Positions 1-8,530 of a DNA stretch of 64,000 nucleotides are shown piece after piece. This DNA comes from Pseudomonas sp. UBA6562 (GTDB lineage Bacteria > Pseudomonadota > Gammaproteobacteria > Pseudomonadales > Pseudomonadaceae). Below the pieces are notes generated by a model, which saw nothing but the letters and a program-made list of their open reading frames with translations, did no database searches and had not been told where the DNA came from. Every line of letters starts with the position of its first letter. Position 1 is the first letter of the stretch. The DNA is taken from the NCBI RefSeq assembly GCF_002434265.1, contig NZ_DJJS01000006.1, forward strand, positions 952,853-1,016,852. The letters run 5' to 3'. The translations under genes were made by a program, and so were the position numbers.

Positions 1-2130
1 GCCCACTTCGATCACGTCGTCGCTGGCGCCGCCGTAGATCTGGTCGGCCCCGCCTCCGGCATGGATCACGCTGCCGCTTTGCGCGCCGTAGATGGTGTCG
101 CCGTTGGGGCCAGCGTAGATGATCGCTTTTCCGCTGCCACCGATGATGGTGTTGTGTCCGGTGCCGCCCACCAGCACATCCGTGCCGGCGCCACCGATCA
201 GCGTCGAATGGCCCGTGCCGCCTTTGAGGAACACACCGAGATGGCCGCCGCTGATGAGCCTGTCGTTGCCATCGCCGCCTTGGGCGATGGTCAATCCGGC
301 TTTTGCCAGGTTCAACGTGACGCCCTGCTTGCCGACCACGATGGCAGTGTCGCGACCGCCATTGCCGTGGAGATTGGCCGGGTCGTCCGATGCGCTGATG
401 ACGAAGACGTCATCTCCAGCCCCGCCGTTGTACGTGTTGCTGCCCGCTCCGCCTGCCAACCAGCTACCGGCGGGCGCGGCATTCAGGGTGTCGTCGCCTT
501 GGCCGCCGAGCAGGTTGTCCACACCCAGCGCGGCCGCATCCAATGAAACCCCGGTAGCGCTCAGGCTGGAAAAGGCCTTGGTGGTGCGGCTGTTGGCCCC
601 CGCGGTGGTCGAGGTGATGCGCAGGGCTCCTTCTTCATGGGCAACCGTGTTGCTGATCGACTCACCGAGGAAGTCTACGGCCAGTATTTCCTGCTGGTTA
701 CCGTTGAGGGTGAAGGTGCCGCTGGCGAGCACGCGGTTGCCATCGAGCGTTCGCTGCTCGGTCGACGCCGGCCGCACGCTGATTTGAGTGATGCCCAGTT
801 CGTCGAGCGTCTTGAATTCGCCGGCATCGACCTTGGCGTCGTGGCTGGCGTCGACCCACACGCGCAGCTGTTGCCAGATCGGATCGCTGGCGTCGATGAC
901 GCCATCCTGGTTGCCGTCTTCGCTGGCCAAGGCGTCGAAGCCGTGCTTGAAGCGTTTCTCACCCGCTGCGCCCTCGGCGCCTGCCTGGCCCTTGTAGTAC
1001 TCGGAGAACATCTGGCTGACATTGCCGATCTGCCCGCTACCGTCGTCGATCACCAGCATCCCCGTCGTGCGGTCCGCCCAGCCGCTGCGTTTGAGCGTGC
1101 CACTGTGGTCGGTGTCGAACAGCACGGCGTCGGTGAGGTCGGTCATGTGCACGCCGCCGCCGGTGAGATCGAGCAGTAAAGGGTCGACGTAGGTATTGAA
1201 TGCCGCCATGGACGACAGGCCGTTGAGGACCATGGCATTGCGCAGGCCGAAGTTGGGCTGTTGCGCTTCTGGAGTGGTGTAGAACGAGGACAAGTGCGCG
1301 TTGGGCCGCACGTTTTCATCAAGCTGGACCTCCCCCGGACGCACCCCGCCGGTGGCGAGCCCGGCCATTTGGGTGGAGGCGAAGTCGGTCGCGTTCAGCA
1401 GCCCGCCTGGGGCGGAAATACGGTGGGTAGAGGAGCGGGACACGTGGCCGCTGGCGACGTCGTCCTGGGCTTGGGTTTCGTTTTCGATGCGTTGCTGCGG
1501 TTGGGGGGAAGGGGTGATGTCGAGCTCTACCGGGCTGGAAGACTCTGGTGGTTTGCGTACATCGGATTGATTGAGCCAGATGCATTTCTGGCCATCTTTA
1601 TCTTCGTAGTAGTCGCCCCGGCGAACCAGGTCGTCACGGATGATGTTGGCGCCGTGGGTGTAGAATAGTTCTTTAATGTTATCGTCGTTGAAGACTGGAA
1701 GTATGTCACCCTGCTCATTTTTGGGGTTTAGCCCAATAGCGGTAAGCGCGGCATAAGTGTAATCTATACAGCTATTAGTAAGGGCGTTATACCGGTTGGT
1801 ATTAAATCCATAGTTTTCTGGATGTTTTGAGAAATCGATAAGTGTATTGTATTGGGATGCACTTATACTGATAGTTATTTCTTTCGCGGTTTCTCGATAA
1901 GCTTGGTCGTCGTAGATAGATACATCTCCTGCGCCATACGGAGTTCCAGATTTAGATTGGAATCCGGAGCTTACAGACGAGCTTACTCCATCATTAAAAG
2001 AGTACCACATATGACCAGCTGTCGATTCGGTTACGTCCCCTTTATTGTGCTTTTCGCTGTCTATTTGATGTTCGTATTTTGCTCCAATTGTTGCTATTTT
2101 TATCGTTAGAGAGTGGCTTTCTTTGCTCAT
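1..2130 (-). CDS. RTX-family secreted calcium-binding protein with papain-like N-terminal domain (3' end outside window)
   Basis: The minus-strand frame is open from an ATG at 2130 to the left edge, so at least 710 residues are present and the C-terminus is missing. Residues 1-140 contain GHMWYS (His40) and NSCIDYTYAAL (Cys121), an arrangement seen in permuted NlpC/P60-like hydrolases. Residues about 400-430 carry two EF-hand-like loops (DGNQDGVID and DASHDAKVD). From about residue 530 there are degenerate glycine/aspartate RTX nonapeptides such as GGQGDDTL and GGAGDDVF. RTX repeats fold on calcium outside the cell and mark type I secretion substrates, and a complete type I exporter lies immediately upstream on the same strand. 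The first 150 codons are much richer in A+T than the rest, suggesting a swapped or imported N-terminal domain. The SD is weak. An exported effector or toxin is inferred; an adhesin or extracellular enzyme is possible. Confidence 0.8.
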   Translation of the reverse strand, partial: MSKESHSLTIKIATIGAKYEHQIDSEKHNKGDVTESTAGHMWYSFNDGVSSSVSSGFQSKSGTPYGAGDVSIYDDQAYRETAKEITISISASQYNTLIDFSKHPENYGFNTNRYNALTNSCIDYTYAALTAIGLNPKNEQGDILPVFNDDNIKELFYTHGANIIRDDLVRRGDYYEDKDGQKCIWLNQSDVRKPPESSSPVELDITPSPQPQQRIENETQAQDDVASGHVSRSSTHRISAPGGLLNATDFASTQMAGLATGGVRPGEVQLDENVRPNAHLSSFYTTPEAQQPNFGLRNAMVLNGLSSMAAFNTYVDPLLLDLTGGGVHMTDLTDAVLFDTDHSGTLKRSGWADRTTGMLVIDDGSGQIGNVSQMFSEYYKGQAGAEGAAGEKRFKHGFDALASEDGNQDGVIDASDPIWQQLRVWVDASHDAKVDAGEFKTLDELGITQISVRPASTEQRTLDGNRVLASGTFTLNGNQQEILAVDFLGESISNTVAHEEGALRITSTTAGANSRTTKAFSSLSATGVSLDAAALGVDNLLGGQGDDTLNAAPAGSWLAGGAGSNTYNGGAGDDVFVISASDDPANLHGNGGRDTAIVVGKQGVTLNLAKAGLTIAQGGDGNDRLISGGHLGVFLKGGTGHSTLIGGAGTDVLVGGTGHNTIIGGSGKAIIYAGPNGDTIYGAQSGSVIHAGGGADQIYGGASDDVIEVG

Positions 2131-2483
2131 TTTATTCTCAATTAACTGGTTTCAAAGATTGAAGTGCTGAGTTGTCGATATACTTGAGGTGCGTGATTTT
2201 GGTTTTTGGTATGTTGTGCGTGTTAGAGCGGTCATGGCACCTAATTATGTTTTCATAGTGATCCTATAGAGAGCTTCGGGAGTGGGTGAAATTGAAAGCA
2301 AGATTGCTGGTCTCAGCCTTTGCCTTATTCAATACAACTAAGATGTTGTAAAATAATCTTCACGATCGGGCGTTTGCCGTAAATAAATCATAACTGCCAA
2401 GAGTTTTAGAGAGCCGATTATCTATGAGGCGCACCTTTATTATGAGAGAATGCTATGCCTACTCGAATGAAAGTAATTTGGGA
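2131..2483. other. AT-rich gap before the RTX gene
   Basis: This 353-bp stretch separates the small membrane-protein gene from the RTX gene. It is AT-rich, and I find no convincing ORF or terminator in it. It probably carries the RTX promoter on the minus strand, but no clear -35/-10 pair can be assigned. Confidence 0.4.
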
Positions 2484-2987
2484 CTAATTTTTATTTGAAC
2501 GGAAGCTCCTGTATAAGCCATACATTTCGATATTTTCAAATGTCAGGTTTTTATCTGTAAATCTCATGGCAACTTTGTAATCGCCAGGCGGTAGCTTGAC
2601 TGTATGGACCAGCCTCATGTCAGCATGAAATGTACGTCCGCCAAGCGAATAAGTTCGAGTCCAGTAAGTGCCATCGACAAAAAATTCTTGATTGAGAAAT
2701 ATTCGGTTATTTCTATGTACCGTGATTTGAACACTAATGGGAGTGCCGTGCTCATAAGCCGTGCCGGTGATCTTTTCTTGCTTGTCGATGTCGCTTATCT
2801 TGTCAGGCCGAACGAACGCTAAAGAAAACGCATAATGTTTTTCCCTGTGTGCAACAAATTCGGCGCTGCTTACGCGTGCATCTTCTATCTTCTCAAACGG
2901 CTGCAGGATGTCTAGCGGCGCAGGTAATATCAGCCAAAGAAATGTTCCTTTAATTATCCACAGCCAAAATTGTATGTATTCGATCAT
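2484..2987 (-). CDS. Small membrane-anchored protein; candidate immunity protein for the RTX protein
   Basis: This 167-residue protein has no family I can name with certainty. Residues about 5-25 form one hydrophobic segment (FWLWIIKGTFLWLILPAPL) that could be a signal anchor. The rest is a soluble, probably beta-rich domain ending in a basic tail (FRSNKN). The ATG is preceded by AAGGAG at good spacing. The gene lies between the type I secretion genes and the RTX gene on the same strand and shares the low GC of the RTX N-terminus. A small envelope-facing protein paired with a secreted effector of similar composition suggests immunity, but this is inference from context. It could instead be an accessory lipoprotein-like factor or be unrelated (it somewhat recalls DUF5625-type proteins). 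Confidence 0.55.
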   Translation of the reverse strand: MIEYIQFWLWIIKGTFLWLILPAPLDILQPFEKIEDARVSSAEFVAHREKHYAFSLAFVRPDKISDIDKQEKITGTAYEHGTPISVQITVHRNNRIFLNQEFFVDGTYWTRTYSLGGRTFHADMRLVHTVKLPPGDYKVAMRFTDKNLTFENIEMYGLYRSFRSNKN

Positions 2988-3097
2988 CCGAAACTCCTTA
3001 GTCTTAAAGTGTATGTCTTTGGGTAGCGTGCAGCTTTTCTATAACCATTAACATGTGATCAAAACCACCAGGATCATAGATAAAGCGCTCATTGGGC

Positions 3098-4513
3098 TCA
3101 CCGCTCCCGCAAACTCTCCTGCACATGCTGTTGCAACGGACTCAGGAAATAACTGATCACACTGCGCTGGTCCGTCTTGATCTCCGCACTTACCGCCATA
3201 CCTGGCGCCAACGGCACTTCCTTGCCCTTCACCTGCAAGTGGTCCTGCGCCAGCCGAATCCGGCTGCTGTACACCAGTCCTTTGCGCTCATCCTCGATGG
3301 CGTCGCGCGACACGCTCAGCACTTCGCCCTCGACGGTGCCGTAACGGGTGTAGGTGAAGGTCTCGACCTTGACCGTCACGGTCTGGCCGGCCTGGACGAA
3401 ACCGACGTCCTTGTTCTCCAGTAGTGCCTGGACCTCGACCGGCTGGTCGTGCGGGACGATGACCATCAACGCCTGGGCGGGAGTGACCACGCCGCCGACG
3501 GTGTGTACGGCCAGTTGCTGTACGGTGCCGGCCACAGGCGCTAGCAGGTGCGTGCGCGCTTCGTGGTAGCGCGCCTTGGCCAGCGCTTGGCGCAGGCTGG
3601 CGACGTTCTGCGTGGCGGTTTGCTGCAGGTCGAGCATGTTGCGTCTAGCCTGCGCGACCACACCTTCGCGGCGTTTGCGGGCTTCGGCTTGGGCCGCATT
3701 GGCCTGGCGCACGCTGTCTTGCTGCAGCTGCAACTGGCGCTGTAGGTCGAGGTGGGCTTGCTGCTTGTCGAGGTATTCGTGGCGAGCGACGTATTGCTGC
3801 GCCAGTAGGTGACGGTAATCCTCGGCCAGTTGCGCGGCGATCGGCAGCGTTTTGCGCAGCCCGGCCACTTGGGCCTGGGCCGCCTGGATCTGCACGGCAT
3901 GGCGCTGAACCTCGGCTTCGGCCTGGTCGAGGTTGTTGCGGTACTCCTGATATTGGCCTTGTACCCAGTGCAGGGCATCGCGAGCCGGAGGGGCGTCGAC
4001 CGTGGACAGATCGCCTTGCAGGGCTTGGGGTGCCCGGCCATTGGCGATCGCGTCGAGCAGTGTCGTGCTTCGGGCCACATCGATGCGGGCGGCCATCAAC
4101 TCGCTTTCGCTGCGGCGCACTTCGGCATCGGCCGTGGTCGGGTCCAGCTCCAGCAGCAACTCACCGGCTTCCACGCGTTGGCCGTCAGTGACATGGATGG
4201 CTTTGACCACGGCGGTTTCGCTGGGCTGGATCAGCTTGGTCCGACCACTGGGAACCACCTTGCCACTGGCCACCGCGACCACATCGATTCGGCCCAGGCA
4301 CGCCCACAGCAGCGCCAGGCCCGCGAACGCCATGATGCCCCAGGCGAACCCGCGCGGTGCGGGGTGCGGCGGCGCGTCCTGAAGCGCCAGTGCGGCGGGC
4401 AGGAAGTCGATCTCATGGCGCAGCCGGGCGGGTGCGGCGCCGGTTTTGCGTTGTGCCCATGCCTGTTTCCAGGCGAGGCGGTAACGCTGCCAGAGTGTGG
4501 TGTCGAATGTCAT
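3098..4513 (-). CDS. HlyD-family type I secretion periplasmic adaptor
   Basis: This 471-residue membrane fusion protein would link the inner-membrane ABC exporter to the TolC-like outer-membrane channel. A short cytoplasmic N-terminus is followed by one transmembrane helix near residues 55-75 (WGIMAFAGLALLWACLG). Next come a biotinyl-lipoyl-like half (IHVTDGQRVEAGELLLELD), a long coiled coil rich in Q, A and R (about 120-300), the second lipoyl half, and the HlyD C-terminal beta domain with a TYTRYGTVEGEV-type segment. Its start overlaps the stop of the ABC gene by ATGA, so the two are translationally coupled. The length is usual for HlyD/AprE-type adaptors. Confidence 0.92.
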   Translation of the reverse strand: MTFDTTLWQRYRLAWKQAWAQRKTGAAPARLRHEIDFLPAALALQDAPPHPAPRGFAWGIMAFAGLALLWACLGRIDVVAVASGKVVPSGRTKLIQPSETAVVKAIHVTDGQRVEAGELLLELDPTTADAEVRRSESELMAARIDVARSTTLLDAIANGRAPQALQGDLSTVDAPPARDALHWVQGQYQEYRNNLDQAEAEVQRHAVQIQAAQAQVAGLRKTLPIAAQLAEDYRHLLAQQYVARHEYLDKQQAHLDLQRQLQLQQDSVRQANAAQAEARKRREGVVAQARRNMLDLQQTATQNVASLRQALAKARYHEARTHLLAPVAGTVQQLAVHTVGGVVTPAQALMVIVPHDQPVEVQALLENKDVGFVQAGQTVTVKVETFTYTRYGTVEGEVLSVSRDAIEDERKGLVYSSRIRLAQDHLQVKGKEVPLAPGMAVSAEIKTDQRSVISYFLSPLQQHVQESLRER

Positions 4514-6672
4514 GGGCGCACCCCATTGGCCATCGCAGGCCCATCGGCATGTTGCAACCGGTGCAAGTGCGCGTAGTGGCCCGCCTCCAGGGCGAGCAGC
4601 TCGGCATGGCTGCCCTGCTCGACGATCTGTCCACGCTCCACCACGACGATGCGATGGGCCTCACGCACCGCCGAGAGGCGATGGGCGATGATCAGCACGG
4701 TGCGGCCCTGGCATATCGAGCGCATGTTCTGCTGGATGATGCGTTCGGACTCGTAGTCCAGCGCGCTGGTGGCTTCGTCGAAAATCAGAATGCGCGGATC
4801 GCCGATCAAGGCGCGGGCGATGGCGATACGCTGGCGCTGGCCCCCGGACAGGGACGCGCCGTGCTCACCCACCAGCGTGTCGTAGCCTTCGCTGAGCTCC
4901 AGAATGAAATCGTGTGCTCCGGCCAGACGAGCCGCCTGCATGACTTGCTCCAGGGGTAGGCCAGGGGCGCTGAGAGCAATGTTCTCGCGAATGCTGCGGT
5001 TGAACAGCATGTTGTCCTGCTGGACTACGCCGATCTGTCGCCGCAGGGAACTGGGCTCGGCGAGCGCGAGGTCCATGCCGTCGACCAGCACTCGCCCGCG
5101 CTCGGGCACGTACAGCCGCTGCAGCAGCCGAGTCAGGGTGCTCTTGCCGGACCCGGAGCGGCCAACGATGCCGATCACCTCGCCCGCTGAGATCTCCAGG
5201 CTTACCCCGCGCAGGACTTCCGAGCCATCGGCGCGGTAGCGGAAATGCACCTGGTCGAATTCGACACGTCCTTGCAATGGCGGCAATGCACTGCGCGCCG
5301 AGGTCGAGCACTCGCTGCGGGCATTGAGGATGTCGCCCAGGCGCTGCACGGCAACCCCGGTCTGCTGGAAATTGCTCCACAGCTGCGCCAAACGCATGAT
5401 CGGCTGCGCCGCACGGCCTGCCAGCATGTTGAAGGCGATCAACTGGCCAACGGTCATTTGCCCTTCGATGACCAGTTTTGCGCCCAACCAGAGGGTGGCG
5501 ACAGTCACCAGCTTGCCGATCAGCCCTACGCTTTCGTTGACCAGATTCGACAGCAGTTGGGTCTTGAAGGCGGCCGCCACGTAGGCCGCGAGCTGACCGT
5601 CCCAGCGCTTGAGCACCAGCGGCTCGACCGCCATCGATTTGAGCGTGTCGATGCCGGTGACGGTCTCGACGAGAAACGCCTGATTGTCGGCGCCGCGGTT
5701 GAAGCTCTCCTGCAATCGTTGGCGCAGTACCGGTGTCACCAACAGCGAAATCAGCGCATACAGCGGCAGCGAGACGACCACGATCAGGGTCAACCAGCCG
5801 CTGTAATGGAACATCACACCGATGAAGACCACCGAAAACAGCACGTCGATCATGACCGTCAGCGTGTTGCCCGTGAGGAAGTTGCGGATGGTTTCGAGTT
5901 CGCGGACCCTCGCCACCGAATCGCCGACCCGACGTGCCTGGAAGTACGCCAGCGGCAGGTGGATCAAGTGATGGAACAGGCGCGAGCCGAGTTCGACGTC
6001 GATGCGGCTGGTGGTGTGGGCGAAGACGAAGTGGCGCAGCCCGCTGAGGGCCGTTTCGAACAGCATGATGCCCAGCAATCCGAGGGCGATCACATCCAAG
6101 GTGGTGAGGCTCTGGTGCACCAGTACCTTGTCCATCACCACTTGGAAGAACAGCGGCGTGAGCAAGGCGAACAGTTGCAGCACGAGCGAGACCAGCAGCA
6201 CTTCGGCCAGCAGCTTGCGATGCTTGACGATGGCGGGAATGAACCAGGTGAAGTCGAAGCGCGAGGCCGGTCCGCCAGGCGTAGCCGCTTCGGTTCGTAC
6301 CAACACCAGCGTGCCGGCCCACCGCTGCTCCAGGGTCGCCTGGTCGATGACTTGAGGGCCATGGGCTGTCGGGTCCTGAATCAGGATCTGCTGCTGTTCA
6401 CAACGAGCGATGATGAAGAATTGGCCATCGCGATCCACAGCGATGGCAGGCAGGGGCGTGGTGGACAAGCGTCGCGGGCAGGTCTGGACACGCTTGGCTT
6501 TGAGCCCGACTTTGCCCGCTGCGGTCAACAGCCCCGCAAGGTCCAGGCAGGCATGGTCAAGGCCGAGTTCATGGCGCAGTTGGTCTGCGCAGGCTGCCAG
6601 GTCGTGAAAGCGAGCCAGGATCAGCAGGCAGGCGAGGCCGCTGTCTTGGGGGCCGGTAGAATCTTGGGTCAT
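4510..6672 (-). CDS. Type I secretion ABC transporter, RtxB/HlyB type with inactive C39-like domain
   Basis: This 720-residue protein fuses three parts: an N-terminal C39-like domain (1-125), a six-helix ABC exporter domain (about 150-430), and a nucleotide-binding domain with GRSGSGKST (Walker A), LSGGQRQRIAIARAL (signature), ILIFDEATSALD (Walker B) and an IIAHRLS H-loop. Active C39 peptidases have a DCGxACL active site; here it reads QDSGLACL, so the catalytic Cys is Ser, and the DGH His is replaced (DGQFF). As in HlyB, the domain would bind an unfolded RTX substrate and not cleave a leader. The gene sits 56 bp after the TolC-like gene and overlaps hlyD by 4 bp. The linked RTX protein is the likely cargo. 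Confidence 0.93.
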   Translation of the reverse strand: MTQDSTGPQDSGLACLLILARFHDLAACADQLRHELGLDHACLDLAGLLTAAGKVGLKAKRVQTCPRRLSTTPLPAIAVDRDGQFFIIARCEQQQILIQDPTAHGPQVIDQATLEQRWAGTLVLVRTEAATPGGPASRFDFTWFIPAIVKHRKLLAEVLLVSLVLQLFALLTPLFFQVVMDKVLVHQSLTTLDVIALGLLGIMLFETALSGLRHFVFAHTTSRIDVELGSRLFHHLIHLPLAYFQARRVGDSVARVRELETIRNFLTGNTLTVMIDVLFSVVFIGVMFHYSGWLTLIVVVSLPLYALISLLVTPVLRQRLQESFNRGADNQAFLVETVTGIDTLKSMAVEPLVLKRWDGQLAAYVAAAFKTQLLSNLVNESVGLIGKLVTVATLWLGAKLVIEGQMTVGQLIAFNMLAGRAAQPIMRLAQLWSNFQQTGVAVQRLGDILNARSECSTSARSALPPLQGRVEFDQVHFRYRADGSEVLRGVSLEISAGEVIGIVGRSGSGKSTLTRLLQRLYVPERGRVLVDGMDLALAEPSSLRRQIGVVQQDNMLFNRSIRENIALSAPGLPLEQVMQAARLAGAHDFILELSEGYDTLVGEHGASLSGGQRQRIAIARALIGDPRILIFDEATSALDYESERIIQQNMRSICQGRTVLIIAHRLSAVREAHRIVVVERGQIVEQGSHAELLALEAGHYAHLHRLQHADGPAMANGVRP

Positions 6673-6728
6673 GAGACGTCCATGCAGGGCGGTACGGTTT
6701 GGTAGGCGAAAGGAAAAACCAAGGCGGG

Positions 6729-8123
6729 TTAGCCGGAACGGCTTGTTTCGGGCGGCTCGACTGTTTGTGCAGGGGGCGGCAGCAGGTCATGCGGGCGATC
6801 GCCATGCGCCCGCAGATGCCGGGAAAGTTCGACCAGGTCTTGGTGGGCGAGGCTGCCCGCCGCCTGTTTGAGCCTCAGCGTGTCGAGGATGTAGGCGTAA
6901 CGTGCATCGTTGTACTCACGCACGGCGCGATAGAGGCGGCGTTCAGCATCGAGCACGTCTGCGGTGTTGCGCGAGCCGAGCACCCGACCGACTTGGTTGG
7001 CTTTCAGTGACGCCTGACTCGAACGGATGCTTTGCCCGCGTGCATGTACTTGTTCGATATCGGCATTGACTGCGCGGTGCAGGTTGCGGATTCGCAGAAC
7101 GAGTTCGCGGCGCTGGTCTTCATGCTCTTGCTGGCGCTGCGAAAGGCGCGCGGTACCCTGGCGTACCTGGGAAGCGGTCAGGCCACCGAGGTAGATCGGA
7201 ATGTTGAGTTCGACGGCCAAGCGGGTTTCGGCAAATGGGTCGCTATAGCCGAGCTGGCCGAGCGTGCTCTGGCGCCACGACACTACGGCATCGAGCGTTG
7301 GGGCATGACCTGCCTGCCGCTGGCGGATGTGTTGCTCGGCAACGCCAACGGCTTGGGTGCTGGCCAACAGAGCAAGATTGCCACGCAGCCCTTGCTCGAC
7401 CCAGACGCCGGGATCGCTGGGTTCGAGCGGCTGGATGGGCAGTGCGTGGGTGATGCCGACGATTTCGCTGTGGTTCTGCCGAGTCAGGCGGTTGAGTGCT
7501 TCGAATGCATCGGCCACTTCGCGTTCGGCGCGCTTATGGTTGGCCAGCGCATTGTCATAGGCCGCTTTAGCGTCCAGCACATCGGTAATGTTGGCAGCGC
7601 CATCGGTCAGCCGTGCCTGGGCCTGGCTTTGCTGGCGGTGGAGCGCTTTGACTTCGGCTGCAGTGGCGGCCAGGGCATCGATGGCCCTGAGCGTGTCGAA
7701 ATAGAGTTCGGCCGTTCGCAGGATCAAAGCCTGCTCTTTGTCGGCAAGCTCCAGTTGCGCCTGGTTCGTGGCGGCTTTGGCGGCCTTGAGGCCATACCAG
7801 CGGTCGAGACGAACCAGGGGTTGAGTCAGGTTTGCCTGATACCCAATGCCTCTGCGCGTCCGTGGGCCTGCAGTGAGGTCGTCTTGGGCGGTCTCGGCGG
7901 TGGCGCCGAGCGTAAGCGCAGGTAGAAGGCCTGCCTGCGCCTGTGCCACATCTTCACGCTGAGCCTGGAACTGATGGCGCGATGCATTCAGCCGGGCGTC
8001 TTGCACCACGGCCTGTGAATAGACGTGCAACAGGTCGACCGGCTCGGCATGGGCCAAGGGCGGTACCACGAGGGCTGGAAGGCCGCAAAGCATGACTTGA
8101 AGCAGGATGGCGTATCGAGTCAT
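6729..8123 (-). CDS. TolC-family type I secretion outer-membrane protein
   Basis: This 464-residue protein has a cleavable signal peptide ending LAHA and two outer-membrane-efflux-protein repeats dominated by long Ala/Gln/Arg helices. The phrases TQPLVRLDRW and ELYFDTLRAID are typical of TolC/AprF-like secretion channels. It is the first gene of the minus-strand block TolC-ABC-HlyD, so it would complete the trans-envelope conduit for the RTX protein. The C-terminal tail is Pro-rich and probably periplasmic. No strong SD is visible before the ATG. A drug-efflux role is less likely because the ABC partner is of the protein-exporter type. Confidence 0.9.
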   Translation of the reverse strand: MTRYAILLQVMLCGLPALVVPPLAHAEPVDLLHVYSQAVVQDARLNASRHQFQAQREDVAQAQAGLLPALTLGATAETAQDDLTAGPRTRRGIGYQANLTQPLVRLDRWYGLKAAKAATNQAQLELADKEQALILRTAELYFDTLRAIDALAATAAEVKALHRQQSQAQARLTDGAANITDVLDAKAAYDNALANHKRAEREVADAFEALNRLTRQNHSEIVGITHALPIQPLEPSDPGVWVEQGLRGNLALLASTQAVGVAEQHIRQRQAGHAPTLDAVVSWRQSTLGQLGYSDPFAETRLAVELNIPIYLGGLTASQVRQGTARLSQRQQEHEDQRRELVLRIRNLHRAVNADIEQVHARGQSIRSSQASLKANQVGRVLGSRNTADVLDAERRLYRAVREYNDARYAYILDTLRLKQAAGSLAHQDLVELSRHLRAHGDRPHDLLPPPAQTVEPPETSRSG

Positions 8124-8530
8124 GGCAGTTCACGCTTGGCTGAGCAATAAGGAATGTCAGCTTAGGGCGTTGAAAAGTCCGCTATAAATCGGAAAACCAC
8201 CTCGCGCTTTGTGGGGTATTTCCCAACATCCCGTTTTGTCTGAGTGGGTCACCTTGATGCCTGCATTCGCACTATTACCAACCAACAATTCCACTCATAC
8301 CCCTTGGCATCTGATACTTTTTTGCTATTATCAAATTCCCGCCAAAGCGCTCTAGGACGCACGTTCCAGAGCCGTCGCAATTAAGTTTCAGTTAAGTTTT
8401 CTTCTATAGCGTAGGAAATCAGTCCCAAGCGGCTGTGATTAATTACCTGTGCGTGTCATCTAAATCCCCGCATAGCACTCATTTTTCCCCGGTAACATGG
8501 ACTGTACGCCCACCGCCTAGAGGATGAACC
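8124..8530. other. Divergent intergenic region between secretion operon and carbonic anhydrase
   Basis: This 407-bp divergent region must contain promoters for both the type I secretion block (minus) and the carbonic anhydrase gene (plus). It is AT-rich between about 8280 and 8470. A direct repeat of AGTTAAGTTT-like sequence lies near 8375-8400 (TTAAGTTTCAGTTAAGTTTTC). I see no ORF with a ribosome binding site and cannot assign specific regulators. Confidence 0.4.

Noticed and set aside
61..1668. Long plus-strand ORFs opposite the RTX gene
   Set aside because: They are antisense shadows of GC-rich RTX repeats; the minus-strand frame is continuous, has RTX and EF-hand motifs and fits the operon.
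4865..6322. 485-codon ORF in the ABC gene
   Set aside because: It is in another frame of the same strand as the ABC exporter, whose own frame carries all ABC motifs.
6250..6672. Active C39 peptidase and double-glycine peptide cargo
   Set aside because: The catalytic Cys and His are replaced and no small double-glycine peptide gene is nearby.
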